DNA of 64,000 nucleotides, from NCBI GenBank assembly GCA_013823945.1, contig PNMZ01000002.1, positions 248,001 to 312,000 of the forward strand, in the 5' to 3' direction. The notes under the pieces were generated by a model that saw only the letters and a program-made list of their open reading frames with translations, ran no database searches and was not told the DNA's origin. Numbering within the stretch: the first letter of the stretch is position 1; the number at the start of each line of letters is the position of its first letter. The position numbers were made by a program, and so were the translations under genes. Below are positions 1 through 8,287 of the stretch, in pieces. The DNA is from a bacterium. Lineage in GTDB: Bacteria; Armatimonadota; Fimbriimonadia; Fimbriimonadales; Fimbriimonadaceae.

Positions 1-428
1 CTTGCCCCGTTCAGGAGCTTTTTGTTGCCCCAAGTGGATTGTTCGGCAATTCGGTTGAGCGAGGAGACAATGTTGCGGAGTTGGTTTTGGTTAGCTTGGA
101 GTTGGTTGGCGTCAACGACGGCAGTGTTTGCACTGCTTACGGCGAGAGATCGGATGGATTGAAGGAGTCGACTGACTTCTTCGAGCGCGCCTTCGGCCGT
201 TTTTGACATGTTGACGGCATCTTGGGAGTTGCGGATGGCTTGTTGGATTCCGCTAATTTGCGAACGTAGTCCTTCGGATACAACCATGCCGGCGGGATCA
301 TCACCCGCGCTGTTGATGCGCAATCCGGTACTCAGCCGGGTGATGGACATCTGCATGTTGTTCTCGTTGATCGCAATCTGTCGCATTGCGGTCATCGCTG
401 GGATGTTGGTGTTAATCCTTAAACTCAC
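1..428 (-). CDS. fliC: Flagellin, N-terminal part (runs off the left edge)
   Basis: Encodes the first ~142 residues of a flagellin, the secreted subunit of the flagellar filament. The reverse strand reads MSLRINTNIPAM at the start, then the hallmark LSTGLRINSAGDDPAG at about residues 31-46, followed by heptad-rich helices (QISGIQQAIRNSQDAVNM and SLNRIAEQSTWGNKKLLNGA) that form the conserved D0/D1 domain. The start is GTG at 428-426, with an AGGAG Shine-Dalgarno at 439-443, ten bases upstream. The variable centre and C-terminal D0/D1 lie beyond the window, so length and paralogue number are unknown. The gene implies a motile, flagellated cell and type III flagellar export. No other flagellar genes are in the window. 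Confidence 0.93.
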   Translation of the reverse strand, partial: MSLRINTNIPAMTAMRQIAINENNMQMSITRLSTGLRINSAGDDPAGMVVSEGLRSQISGIQQAIRNSQDAVNMSKTAEGALEEVSRLLQSIRSLAVSSANTAVVDANQLQANQNQLRNIVSSLNRIAEQSTWGNKKLLNGA

Positions 429-552
429 TCTTGAACCACTCCTGGTTTTTTTCGAAATTTCTTTCGAGTCTTGTGTGAGATTTTAGGAAGGATGTGGAAC
501 AAACTTTAGTTTGAATTGAAAATTGGGTGGTTGCGGGGTGTATGGTTGGGGA

Positions 553-1533
553 ATGGCGGGTCGATTTCGGTGGGGGATTGTGGGTCCGGGGAACATCGCG
601 CGAAAATTTGGCACGGGAGTACTACTTTCGGAGACGAGCGAAGTTGCCGTGGTCGGGTCACGCGATTTAGGGCGTTCAGAGACATTTTGTGCAGAATTTG
701 GTGGGCGAGCAGTGGGGAGCTATGATGAGGTATTGGGGGCTGAGGATGTTGACGGGGTCTATATTGCAACGCCACATCACCTCCACGCAGAATTGACAAT
801 AGCAGCGGCAAAAGCAGGGAAGAATGTTCTTTGCGAAAAGCCATGCGCGCTAAGAGCTGAGGATGCAGCGAGAGCGATAGAGGCTTGTCAAGCGGCGGGG
901 GTGCTGTTTTGTGAGGCGTATCTGTACCGAACCCATCCTTTGACGGCACAAGTCATGGGGGTGGTGCATTCGGGGAAGTTGGGTGTGATTCGGCACATTG
1001 CAGCGGAGTTTGCATTTGGGGCAGCTGATGACTGGCAGAATGTCCGGACGGTTTTGGAGTATGGGGGAGGGGGCTTGATGGATGTTGGGGTTTATCCTGT
1101 GAGTTATGCGATGATGGTGTTTGGCGGCGAACCAAAGCGAGTGAGCTATTTGTTTGAGAAATCGGAATCGGGATACGACGGCTGGGCTTCAGGTTCAATG
1201 ATTTTTGACGGAGGAAGGACGGTGAGTTTTGGATGCGGTATTCATGTGCAGATGGAGAATCGTGTCCGTATTTATGGAACACATGGGATGCTGGATGTTT
1301 CAAGGCCGTGGGATTGTACGGAGGGGTTCCGGGTGAAGAGTCACGGTTCTGATGATTGGGAAGAGATTGAGGGGATCAAGGCGGATCGATTTGGGAACGA
1401 AGTGGATGTTTTTGTTCGGTCTTTGGATCAAGGATTTGTGGCGTCAATGACTCCGGATGATAGTTTAGCGGTGATACGTACGCTTGATCGGCTGAGAATA
1501 TATGGCGGACTTGATTTTCCCGGAGACCCTTGA
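553..1533 (+). CDS. Gfo/Idh/MocA family NAD(P)-dependent oxidoreductase
   Basis: Predicted cytosolic dehydrogenase of sugars, inositols or related polyols, about 326 residues. An N-terminal Rossmann motif GIVGPGNIA (residues 8-16) is followed by the family signature EKP at about 95-97 in NVLCEKPCAL. The C-terminal half is the usual alpha/beta substrate domain, containing GGGGLMDVGVYPV. The open frame begins 30 bases earlier at 523, but the ATG at 553 (MAGRFRWGIVG) puts the nucleotide-binding strand right at the N-terminus, as is normal. Substrate cannot be read from sequence; the closest feel is the xylose or trans-dihydrodiol dehydrogenase subgroup. It is followed 30 bases later by a DinB-like gene, possibly co-transcribed. 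Confidence 0.88.
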   Translation: MAGRFRWGIVGPGNIARKFGTGVLLSETSEVAVVGSRDLGRSETFCAEFGGRAVGSYDEVLGAEDVDGVYIATPHHLHAELTIAAAKAGKNVLCEKPCALRAEDAARAIEACQAAGVLFCEAYLYRTHPLTAQVMGVVHSGKLGVIRHIAAEFAFGAADDWQNVRTVLEYGGGGLMDVGVYPVSYAMMVFGGEPKRVSYLFEKSESGYDGWASGSMIFDGGRTVSFGCGIHVQMENRVRIYGTHGMLDVSRPWDCTEGFRVKSHGSDDWEEIEGIKADRFGNEVDVFVRSLDQGFVASMTPDDSLAVIRTLDRLRIYGGLDFPGDP

Positions 1534-1563
1534 TTTGGAACTTCGAGAGGGAGAGGTAGTCTG

Positions 1564-2028
1564 ATGAAGAAGATGACGGATCGGGAGTTTTTGGAACAGC
1601 TGGTGGGGTACGAGGTGTGGGCGAATGAACAGTGGCTGGGCACCTTGGGTCGCTTTAAGGATCGCGCCCGAGCGGAAGGGGTAATGCGTCACATCGTGGG
1701 GTGTTATAACGGATGGCTTGGGCTAGTAGCGGAATGGGAAGGTAAGCCTCACGATGAGCTTGATCTTGAAGCAGATATGAAGGACCTGCTTCGGCGATGG
1801 CGGGTTGTAGTTCAGACCAGGGACTTGGATGAAGTCGTTGAATTCACAGGCGGAAAAGGGAACAAACGGCGGTTGTCGGTGCGAGAATTGGTTCACCACG
1901 TTTTGAACCATGGTTCTTATCACCGGGGTCATCTGCGAGGTCTTGCCGAATCAGAGGGGCTCGCAGACTTTCCGGAGACGGATTCGCTTTACTACTTTAT
2001 CCCGCGGCGATCTGAGACCCTGGATTGA
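1564..2028 (+). CDS. DinB/YfiT-like putative metal-dependent protein
   Basis: A 154-residue four-helix-bundle protein of the DinB superfamily. His43 (in MRHIVG) and the histidines of NHGSYHRGH (about 115-123) match the three-histidine metal site of this superfamily. Members include thiol-dependent S-transferases and many proteins of unknown function, so the reaction is not assignable. It starts with ATG 30 bases after the oxidoreductase. Its 3' end overlaps the convergent TadZ-like gene by 32 bases (1997-2028). A second, more divergent DinB-like gene lies at 19970-20452. Confidence 0.82.
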   Translation: MKKMTDREFLEQLVGYEVWANEQWLGTLGRFKDRARAEGVMRHIVGCYNGWLGLVAEWEGKPHDELDLEADMKDLLRRWRVVVQTRDLDEVVEFTGGKGNKRRLSVRELVHHVLNHGSYHRGHLRGLAESEGLADFPETDSLYYFIPRRSETLD

Positions 2029-3142
2029 TCGCCGGGGTGGCGGTGTGGGCGGTCAGCAGGTTCGGGAGGATTTGGGATTGGAGGGATTTGAGGTTTTGAT
2101 TCCACTTATCCCGGGGTTTGAGTCGAGCCAGGGGAGTCCGGCACGACCAAGCTTCCGCCATGAATTTGGAAGGCGGTAACGCTCCGGCGAATTTGAGTTG
2201 GCTGGTATCGGCAGCGACTTGGAGTTTTCGAAACGCAGATTTTGCGACTTCGGCTTTTGGTTGCTGGTTAAACAGAATGTTGATGGGAAGATTGGGATTG
2301 GCCTCCAGTCCGGTTCGGCTGATGACCAGGCTATTGTGAAGACTTGTGGAGTCTGTGCCAGTCAGTAGTAGGAACTGATGGGCGAACTTGAGATAGCTCA
2401 GTTCGGCGTTGTCGATAGTCGAGGGGAGGTCAATGATGATGTGATCAAATTGGGGTGCGAGTTGTGTCGGGGCGGCACCGAGATTGATCAAATCGTCATA
2501 GGTGAGGTGAGCGAGATCGGCGGCTCCAGGCTCGCCAGCGAGAAGCCGGACGCCAGATGTTGTGAGGGTGAGGCTGTCGTAGGCGAGGGACTTCCCTCGG
2601 TGGAGGTCTTGGATTGTCGCAGTTGGTTTTGCTCCCAACGCAATGTGGGCGGTAGGGCGACTGAAATTGGCGTCGATGAGAAGGACGCTTAGATTCTGCT
2701 CGGCGAGTTGGACGGCGAGGTTAGCCGCGACCGTCGTGGCACCGAGTCCTCCGGCGGCTCCCATGACGGCGGTGATGCGGCACGGCTGCCTGGCCCAATC
2801 GATGGGGTTGTTTGGAAGATCATTGGCGAGTTTGGGTCGTTTTGCGGAAAGTGATTCGAGGAAGTCGGTGGCTTCGGGTACGGGGGAGGAGCCGAAGTGG
2901 GTTTCGAATGCGGCGGAGAAGATGTCTTCGGGCACTCGGACGAGGGTGAGGTTCCGACCGAGTTGGAATTGAAGGCGGGTGAGGAAATCAAGGTCGAATG
3001 GACCAGGTCCAGCGCAGACGAGGGTTTGGTGGTCGGCTTTCAGGGGGAGAAGCCGATATTGCCGCGCGGTGGCGGTTGGAAGGAGACGCAGTGCGTCGGG
3101 TTGTGCGATGAGTCTCGCGGATTGAGCGTTGGTTTGGGCCAT
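1997..3142 (-). CDS. TadZ/CpaE-like atypical ParA-family ATPase with N-terminal MshEN-like domain
   Basis: A 381-residue protein. Residues ~1-85 resemble the GspE/PilB N-terminal (MshEN) domain, for example ARQYRLLPLKADHQTLVCAG and LTRLQFQLGRNLTLVRV. The rest is a MinD/ParA fold with PCRITAVMGAAGGLGATT at ~120-137, LLIDANFSRPT and HIIIDLPSTIDNAE. CpaE/TadZ proteins position type IV/Tad pilus machinery at the pole. The P-loop here lacks both the signature lysine and the canonical GKT lysine (GAAGGLGATT), so ATP hydrolysis may be weak or absent, as described for TadZ. The MshEN-like domain sits where CpaE has a receiver-like domain. It follows the cNMP-binding gene on the same strand, with a hairpin terminator ending at its start codon. 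Confidence 0.78.
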   Translation of the reverse strand: MAQTNAQSARLIAQPDALRLLPTATARQYRLLPLKADHQTLVCAGPGPFDLDFLTRLQFQLGRNLTLVRVPEDIFSAAFETHFGSSPVPEATDFLESLSAKRPKLANDLPNNPIDWARQPCRITAVMGAAGGLGATTVAANLAVQLAEQNLSVLLIDANFSRPTAHIALGAKPTATIQDLHRGKSLAYDSLTLTTSGVRLLAGEPGAADLAHLTYDDLINLGAAPTQLAPQFDHIIIDLPSTIDNAELSYLKFAHQFLLLTGTDSTSLHNSLVISRTGLEANPNLPINILFNQQPKAEVAKSAFRKLQVAADTSQLKFAGALPPSKFMAEAWSCRTPLARLKPRDKWNQNLKSLQSQILPNLLTAHTATPAINPGSQIAAG

Positions 3143-3143
3143 G

Positions 3144-3187
3144 AAAAAACAACTCCAGCGGAAGGGTTGTTCCGTCTGGAGTTGTTT
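3144..3187 (-). terminator. Rho-independent terminator after the cNMP-binding gene
   Basis: On the minus strand a 12-bp perfect stem (3176-3187 with 3147-3158) is extended by a further 5-bp inner stem (3170-3174 with 3159-3163) around a six-base loop. A run of T from the A tract at 3144-3149 follows. The stem ends within two bases of the ATG of the TadZ-like gene at 3142, so it either terminates or attenuates read-through into that gene. Confidence 0.8.
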
Positions 3188-3213
3188 GTAATGCCGACAG
3201 GGTTGCGGGTTTT

Positions 3214-3669
3214 TTAGTCGAGTTTGACGACGCTATCGAGGGCGACGTTAGCGGCGCGAAGTCGAGCGGTGAGGATTCGCGAGATGTTGAGGAGGATAAC
3301 TTTTGCGATCTCGGGTTCGTTATTCATGAGGGCCCAGAGGTCGTTGTGGGGGATGGATGCGACTTTGACGTTGCCGGCGGCAGTAACGGTGGCAGATCGG
3401 GGTTTGTCGTCGATGAGAGACATTTCTCCAATCACGGAGCCGGGTCCCGCTTGGGCAATTTCTTCGCCAGAAAAGCCTTTGATTTTAGCGGTACCCTCGA
3501 GGACGATCATGAGGTCAGCGTCTTTGGCGAATTGGCGGACGAGAGTGTCGCCGCCGCTGAATTCCTGATTACTGGCGATTTGGGCGATCATTGAGATCTG
3601 GGCGACGCTGAGGCCTTGCATGAGATAGTTGTTCTGCAGGGCGGTGTTGATATCCATGGCCATCGACAT
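3214..3669 (-). CDS. Cyclic nucleotide-binding (cNMP/CRP-like sensor) domain protein
   Basis: A single-domain protein of ~151 residues consisting of a cupin-like cNMP-binding fold. It shows the phosphate-binding-cassette pattern in GSVIGEMSLIDDKPRSATVTA, preceded by GGDTLVRQFAKDADLMIVLEGTAKI. No helix-turn-helix follows, so it is not a CRP-type DNA-binding regulator. It could be a stand-alone sensor or partner subunit, as often seen near pilus or motility genes. The reading frame opens at 3705, but the ATG at 3669 (MSMAMDINTALQ) is the better start, and in-frame ATGs at 3663 and 3657 are also possible. The terminator at 3144-3187 closes the unit. Confidence 0.82.
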   Translation of the reverse strand: MSMAMDINTALQNNYLMQGLSVAQISMIAQIASNQEFSGGDTLVRQFAKDADLMIVLEGTAKIKGFSGEEIAQAGPGSVIGEMSLIDDKPRSATVTAAGNVKVASIPHNDLWALMNNEPEIAKVILLNISRILTARLRAANVALDSVVKLD

Positions 3670-3702
3670 GGCTGTAGTATGCCAGGGTAGGGGGCTGGGG
3701 CG

Positions 3703-3733
3703 CAAGGGAGCGCGAATCTTTCACGCTCCCTTG
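3703..3733. other. 10-bp inverted repeat between PEP-CTERM and cNMP genes
   Basis: Perfect arms at 3703-3712 and 3724-3733 (core AGGGAGCG/CGCTCCCT) lie 7 bases past the PEP-CTERM stop codon. There is no T-run on the minus strand, so it is at best a weak or Rho-assisted terminator. Confidence 0.4.
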
Positions 3734-3740
3734 ATGTTTA

Positions 3741-4535
3741 TCATGCTTTTCGTTTTTTGCGAGCGACGACGGCTGCGGCAAGGCCCAGGAGCGTCATCGT
3801 TGCCGGTTCGGGCACGGCTTCGAAGTTGGTAAATGCCGAGCCAGTGGCAACGTTGCCAGCACCAAAGTCAATGCCGTATGTGGTGGTGAGGGTGTAACCT
3901 GCGAGAGAATTGGCAACAAGATCGAGTTTGTCTTGATTGGTTGCACCGGGGTCTGATGAAAGAACAGCGAAAGCATTTCCGATTCCTACGTAGATGATTT
4001 CGTCGACTAAAGTCGTCCCATTACCGGATGTGTAGGTGATGTCGTTCCCGTTCCCTTTGATTCCATCAACGTAGTCAATTCCGAATCGCGTGGTTGAGAA
4101 ATTGGCACCAACAAAGTTGCCACTCGTGTTGAGTGTTGGCTGTTCAAGAGATGTCATGCTGTAAGTCAGATTTTGCAAGGCAAATCGTGTTCCAGCAGAA
4201 ACGACTCGGACGCCAAAATGCCATCGCGTTCCGAGTTGATTATCGAATGGTGAAGCGGCTGATGCGGTGCCCATCCAGGAATCGAAGTTGGTGACTAAGT
4301 TGTTCTCGACGCCCCAGGTTTGTCCGTTCGTGTTGAAATACTGAGACGGGCCGGATGCGCCAGTGGTGGCTCCACCATTTTCAATACCGACGAGGGCGTT
4401 GTTGAGATACGAGCCCCAGCTTCCTGATCCAAAGAAGTTTGGCGCAGGACTGGCATAGACATCAATGTTGATTTGGGCTTGGCTGACAGCAATGCCAGCG
4501 AGGGCAACGACGGCAGTCGCGATGAATTTATTCAT
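3741..4535 (-). CDS. PEP-CTERM sorting domain protein, secreted
   Basis: A 264-residue exported protein. The N-terminus is a Sec signal peptide (MNKFIATAVVALAGIAVSQAQ). The body is Gly/Asn/Thr-rich with no recognised enzyme domain. The C-terminus has the PEP-CTERM anchor: VPEPATMTLLGLAAAVVARKKRKA contains the PEP motif, a transmembrane segment and a basic tail. Such proteins are processed by an exosortase and linked to extracellular polysaccharide or surface structures; no exosortase gene is in the window. The frame is open from 4583, but the ATG at 4535 has a GGAGAAG Shine-Dalgarno and begins the signal peptide. The ligand or role of the ectodomain is unknown. Confidence 0.86.
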   Translation of the reverse strand: MNKFIATAVVALAGIAVSQAQINIDVYASPAPNFFGSGSWGSYLNNALVGIENGGATTGASGPSQYFNTNGQTWGVENNLVTNFDSWMGTASAASPFDNQLGTRWHFGVRVVSAGTRFALQNLTYSMTSLEQPTLNTSGNFVGANFSTTRFGIDYVDGIKGNGNDITYTSGNGTTLVDEIIYVGIGNAFAVLSSDPGATNQDKLDLVANSLAGYTLTTTYGIDFGAGNVATGSAFTNFEAVPEPATMTLLGLAAAVVARKKRKA

Positions 4536-4649
4536 GTTGTTCTCTTCTCCTGATTCAAATGAATCGTGTTTGGGAAATCCCAACCAGGCCCCATGGTAAC
4601 AGAGTTTGAGGTGGTTGTCAAGGGGTAAAGCAAAAACATGCGCAAAGGA

Positions 4650-4676
4650 TTAGCACTCTAGTCCCATCTCTGCTAA
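4650..4676. promoter_or_regulatory. CIRCE-like HrcA operator, copy 1 (groESL)
   Basis: The left half TTAGCACTC is a perfect CIRCE half-site. After exactly nine bases comes CTCTGCTAA, which matches six of nine positions of the consensus right half GAGTGCTAA. The total length of 27 bases and its position ~95 bases before groES fit a HrcA-binding operator. Confidence 0.75.
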
Positions 4677-4703
4677 AGAATGGGCGTCTCCCTAAGTAGA
4701 ATG

Positions 4704-4730
4704 TTAGCAAAGGTGCGCGGAGACTGCTAA
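4704..4730. promoter_or_regulatory. CIRCE-like HrcA operator, copy 2 (groESL)
   Basis: A second 27-base element, starting 54 bases after the first. Outer arms TTAGCA and TGCTAA are perfect and correctly spaced. The inner triplets deviate: AAG instead of CTC on the left, and GAC instead of GAG on the right. It lies 40 bases before the groES start, overlapping the likely leader. The pair suggests cooperative HrcA repression. Confidence 0.6.
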
Positions 4731-4770
4731 CGCGGGATGCGCGCCACACATTTCAGGAGATAAGAAACAG

Positions 4771-5064
4771 ATGTCAGCCATTCGACCACTTGGAGACAAG
4801 GTTGTTGTGAAGGTTCTTGAGGCAGAAGAAAAGACGGCGGGGGGAATTATCCTGCCGGATTCGGCCAAGAAGAAACCGACTGAAGGCGAAGTAATCGCCG
4901 TGGGTGAGGGTCGCGTGCTGGAAAATGGCAAGCGAAACTCTTTGACCGTGAAGGTTGGGGATCGCGTGATCTTTAGCAAGTACGGTGGAAATGAAGTGAA
5001 TCTCGGCGGAGATGAAGTGACGATTTTGGATGAAGACCAGATCTACGCAGTTGTGACGAAATAA
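4771..5064 (+). CDS. groES: Co-chaperonin GroES
   Basis: A 97-residue 10-kDa chaperonin, the lid of the GroEL folding chamber in the cytoplasm. It shows [21 protein letters not shown]-type N-terminus, the mobile loop [32 protein letters not shown] and a C-terminal [11 protein letters not shown] strand, all standard. Full family length. The ribosome-binding site is AGGAG before ATG 4771. groEL follows 12 bases later, the normal bicistronic arrangement. The two CIRCE-like sites upstream point to HrcA heat-shock control. Confidence 0.98.
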   Translation: MSAIRPLGDKVVVKVLEAEEKTAGGIILPDSAKKKPTEGEVIAVGEGRVLENGKRNSLTVKVGDRVIFSKYGGNEVNLGGDEVTILDEDQIYAVVTK

Positions 5065-6720
<1,656 letters not shown>

Positions 6721-6745
6721 GGCCCGGGTTGCTTGATTGATTGAC

Positions 6746-6784
6746 TCCCCCCGGGGCCGATGAGGTTCCGGGGGGAACGATTTT
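6746..6784 (+). terminator. Terminator of the groESL operon
   Basis: A perfect 9-bp G+C-rich stem, TCCCCCCGG (6746-6754) with CCGGGGGGA (6768-6776), lies 26 bases after the groEL stop. It is followed by ACGATTTT, giving a short U-tract. Confidence 0.78.
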
Positions 6785-6791
6785 AGGTCAT

Positions 6792-7046
6792 CTAAATAGA
6801 AAGTCGTATTCTTGATATTGAACCTGAACCTCTGCCGCCAGGTAAAAATGAAAATACTGTTAGTGCGAGAGCAATTGTGAATAGGCATGTCGATATCCAG
6901 TAGTGCAAAGTATAGCTTTCGAGCTTTTGGTCGTCTCTGATGTCTCTATTGAGTTCAAATTTTATCGATTGAAGCTTTTGGTTATGAACAAAGTAAAGAA
7001 CCCAGCATAGCAGTCCAGTTCCTAGAATTAGTGGCTGTACAGTCAT
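6792..7046 (-). CDS. Small two-helix membrane protein, paralogue A (unknown function)
   Basis: An 84-residue protein with a first hydrophobic helix (PLILGTGLLCWVLYFVH), a charged middle (KFELNRDIRDDQKL) and a second helix (WISTCLFTIALALTVFSFL), ending in a Gly/Arg/Ser tail. It is clearly related to the 74-residue protein at 7257-7481. Both have the same N-terminal spacing and share LYF-x-H, K-x-E-x-x-x-DI, KL-x-x-YT-[LI]-HYWIS. No characterised family is recognised. The local DNA is AT-richer than the flanks, suggesting an acquired islet. The start ATG at 7046 is preceded in frame by a stop, so the N-terminus is fixed. Confidence 0.7.
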   Translation of the reverse strand: MTVQPLILGTGLLCWVLYFVHNQKLQSIKFELNRDIRDDQKLESYTLHYWISTCLFTIALALTVFSFLPGGRGSGSISRIRLSI

Positions 7047-7055
7047 TGGGATCCA

Positions 7056-7073
7056 TTATACTTGCTGAATCAT
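7056..7073 (-). other. Five-codon leader mini-ORF before paralogue A
   Basis: On the minus strand a strong Shine-Dalgarno GGAGGTG (7079-7085) sits five bases before ATG ATT CAG CAA GTA TAA (7073-7056). The stop is in the same frame as the downstream gene, whose ATG at 7046 is only nine bases further on. The best ribosome-binding site thus serves the mini-ORF, and the small membrane protein may be translated by re-initiation. Confidence 0.35.
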
Positions 7074-7256
7074 CCTGTCACCTCCGTGTCTTTTACAATG
7101 GACAACGTTCTCGATTATGTGTTGGAATTTCGTCCTAGTATATAACAGAAGAGATGGAATTAGTCACAACTCTTTACTAAAGCATGTCGCTCCAATTCCA
7201 GGCTCAGTTCGAGTTAATATGACTATGCGGAGAGCTTTTGGCAGTTGGAACCTAGT

Positions 7257-7481
7257 CTAGTTTGTGAGTGATGGACGGCGAATGGCATACATTATCGAAA
7301 GAACTGCGAGAGCAATCAATCCTTTTGAAATCCAGTAGTGGATCGTGTAGTTGCGCAGCTTCTCTTCACTCTTAATGTCTTTGTCAACTTCGTACTTAGC
7401 GTCTTCCAGAAATTTGGTGTGCATGAAGTATAGGATCCCAAACACGACTGCAAGTCCGAGGGCAATAGCTCTGTCAATCAT
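7257..7481 (-). CDS. Small two-helix membrane protein, paralogue B (unknown function)
   Basis: A 74-residue protein with helix 1 (AIALGLAVVFGILYFMH), a charged loop (KYEVDKDIKSEEKL), YTIHYWIS, and helix 2 (GLIALAVLSIMYAI). It is homologous to the 84-residue protein at 6792-7046 over nearly its whole length, with the same 19 residues before the shared LYF position. The pair therefore arose by duplication. It lies 14 bases downstream of the next small membrane gene on the same strand, so the two are probably one transcript. Function unknown; both termini are predicted on the same membrane face. Confidence 0.7.
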   Translation of the reverse strand: MIDRAIALGLAVVFGILYFMHTKFLEDAKYEVDKDIKSEEKLRNYTIHYWISKGLIALAVLSIMYAIRRPSLTN

Positions 7482-7495
7482 TTTATGAAAGGGCC

Positions 7496-7726
7496 CTATA
7501 TTTGATGAACACCCATGGCTTTTAGATTCGAAATCACTATTCCCGCGATTGCGAGCCAGGCCAAGATGACCAGAATAGAAACACCGGAATCGATTAACTC
7601 GAATGCGTTGGAATTTTCGCTTTCCTTACGGAGCAATCTGATGCCGTACTTTATGTTGCACAGTGCGAAAAGGTTTGCAATCGCTACGACAAGCGATATC
7701 AGGAAACCAAAAAGTGAGAACTCCAT
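7496..7726 (-). CDS. Small two-helix membrane protein (unknown function)
   Basis: A 76-residue protein with two predicted membrane helices (FSLFGFLISLVVAIANLFALC and SGVSILVILAWLAIAGIVI) joined by a basic/acidic loop (YGIRLLRKESENSN). It is not obviously homologous to paralogues A and B, but has the same size and topology and lies 14 bases upstream of paralogue B. No family recognised. It could be a small subunit of a membrane complex or an immunity-type protein; nothing in the sequence decides this. Confidence 0.62.
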   Translation of the reverse strand: MEFSLFGFLISLVVAIANLFALCNIKYGIRLLRKESENSNAFELIDSGVSILVILAWLAIAGIVISNLKAMGVHQI

Positions 7727-7829
7727 GGTGATGATTTTAGCGATTTAGGCTGCTCAAATGCAAATGTGAACTCTGGAGATTCCGATATAAAGTCTTCCAG
7801 ATCCAATTAATGGGGCAAGCTCTTAGTTA

Positions 7830-7898
7830 GTGAATAACTCGAAATGGTACGCCGTTGGCGAAGTGAGCGCAGCCGGTATTGAAGTTGGGGGTGATGAT
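7830..7898 (-). pseudogene. Decayed fragment of the phosphatase C-terminus
   Basis: The minus strand reads IIT...CAHFANGVPF..., which aligns with the end of the phosphatase at 8288-9832 (IITVTP...YRAHLANGELF). On the + strand both copies share CGCCGTTGGCGA and GGGGGTGA-type blocks in the same order. It has no start and no catalytic region, so it is a remnant of a duplicated or rearranged phosphatase 3' end. The rest of 7727-7951 shows nothing else. Confidence 0.45.
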
Positions 7899-7951
7899 AT
7901 TGCAGTGCTACTTAACTTCCCCCTTTATCGGCGAAAAGTTGTGATGTCATT

Positions 7952-8235
7952 TTAATCTCTCGAACCGTACTGAGTGAAGAACCCCACGTTCACGGCTCGT
8001 ACCAGTTGTTTGTTTTGAAATAAACCGAATGCGGCGCATGCAATTACCATTAAGATTAAGAAGCCCAAAATAATCTTCTGAAAGTAGTATTTTCTGAGGA
8101 GATGCTTTGAGGACATTGCCGAATCCACAAATCCTGAATCCTTCGAGAAACGTGAGCTTAATGCGAAGTAAACAAGGATGACCCCCCACCAACAATCATA
8201 GCCAAAATTGAACTAATGAACGGGGATGCCTCCAT
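7952..8235 (-). pseudogene. Frameshifted small two-helix membrane protein
   Basis: From ATG 8235 the frame reads MEASPFISSILAMIVGGG and then stops soon after a run of six G. Shifting by one base at that G run continues as VILVYFALSSRFSKDSGF, completing a membrane helix. It then runs through a charged loop and a second helix (IILGFLILMVIACAAFGLF) to a TAA at 7954-7952. The restored product would be ~94 residues with the same two-helix plan as its neighbours. Either one G is missing (sequencing error or real mutation) or there is slippage at the homopolymer. No good Shine-Dalgarno is seen before 8235. Confidence 0.5.
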
Positions 8236-8287
8236 GGCGATCAGTACGGTGGAAAACCATCCCGCGTTTCGCGACCAAGTCGTTCAG

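Noticed and set aside
7947-8195. 82-residue reading frame in the other register of the frameshifted gene
   Set aside because: Its composition is basic and unlike a membrane protein, whereas the alternative register gives two clean hydrophobic helices.
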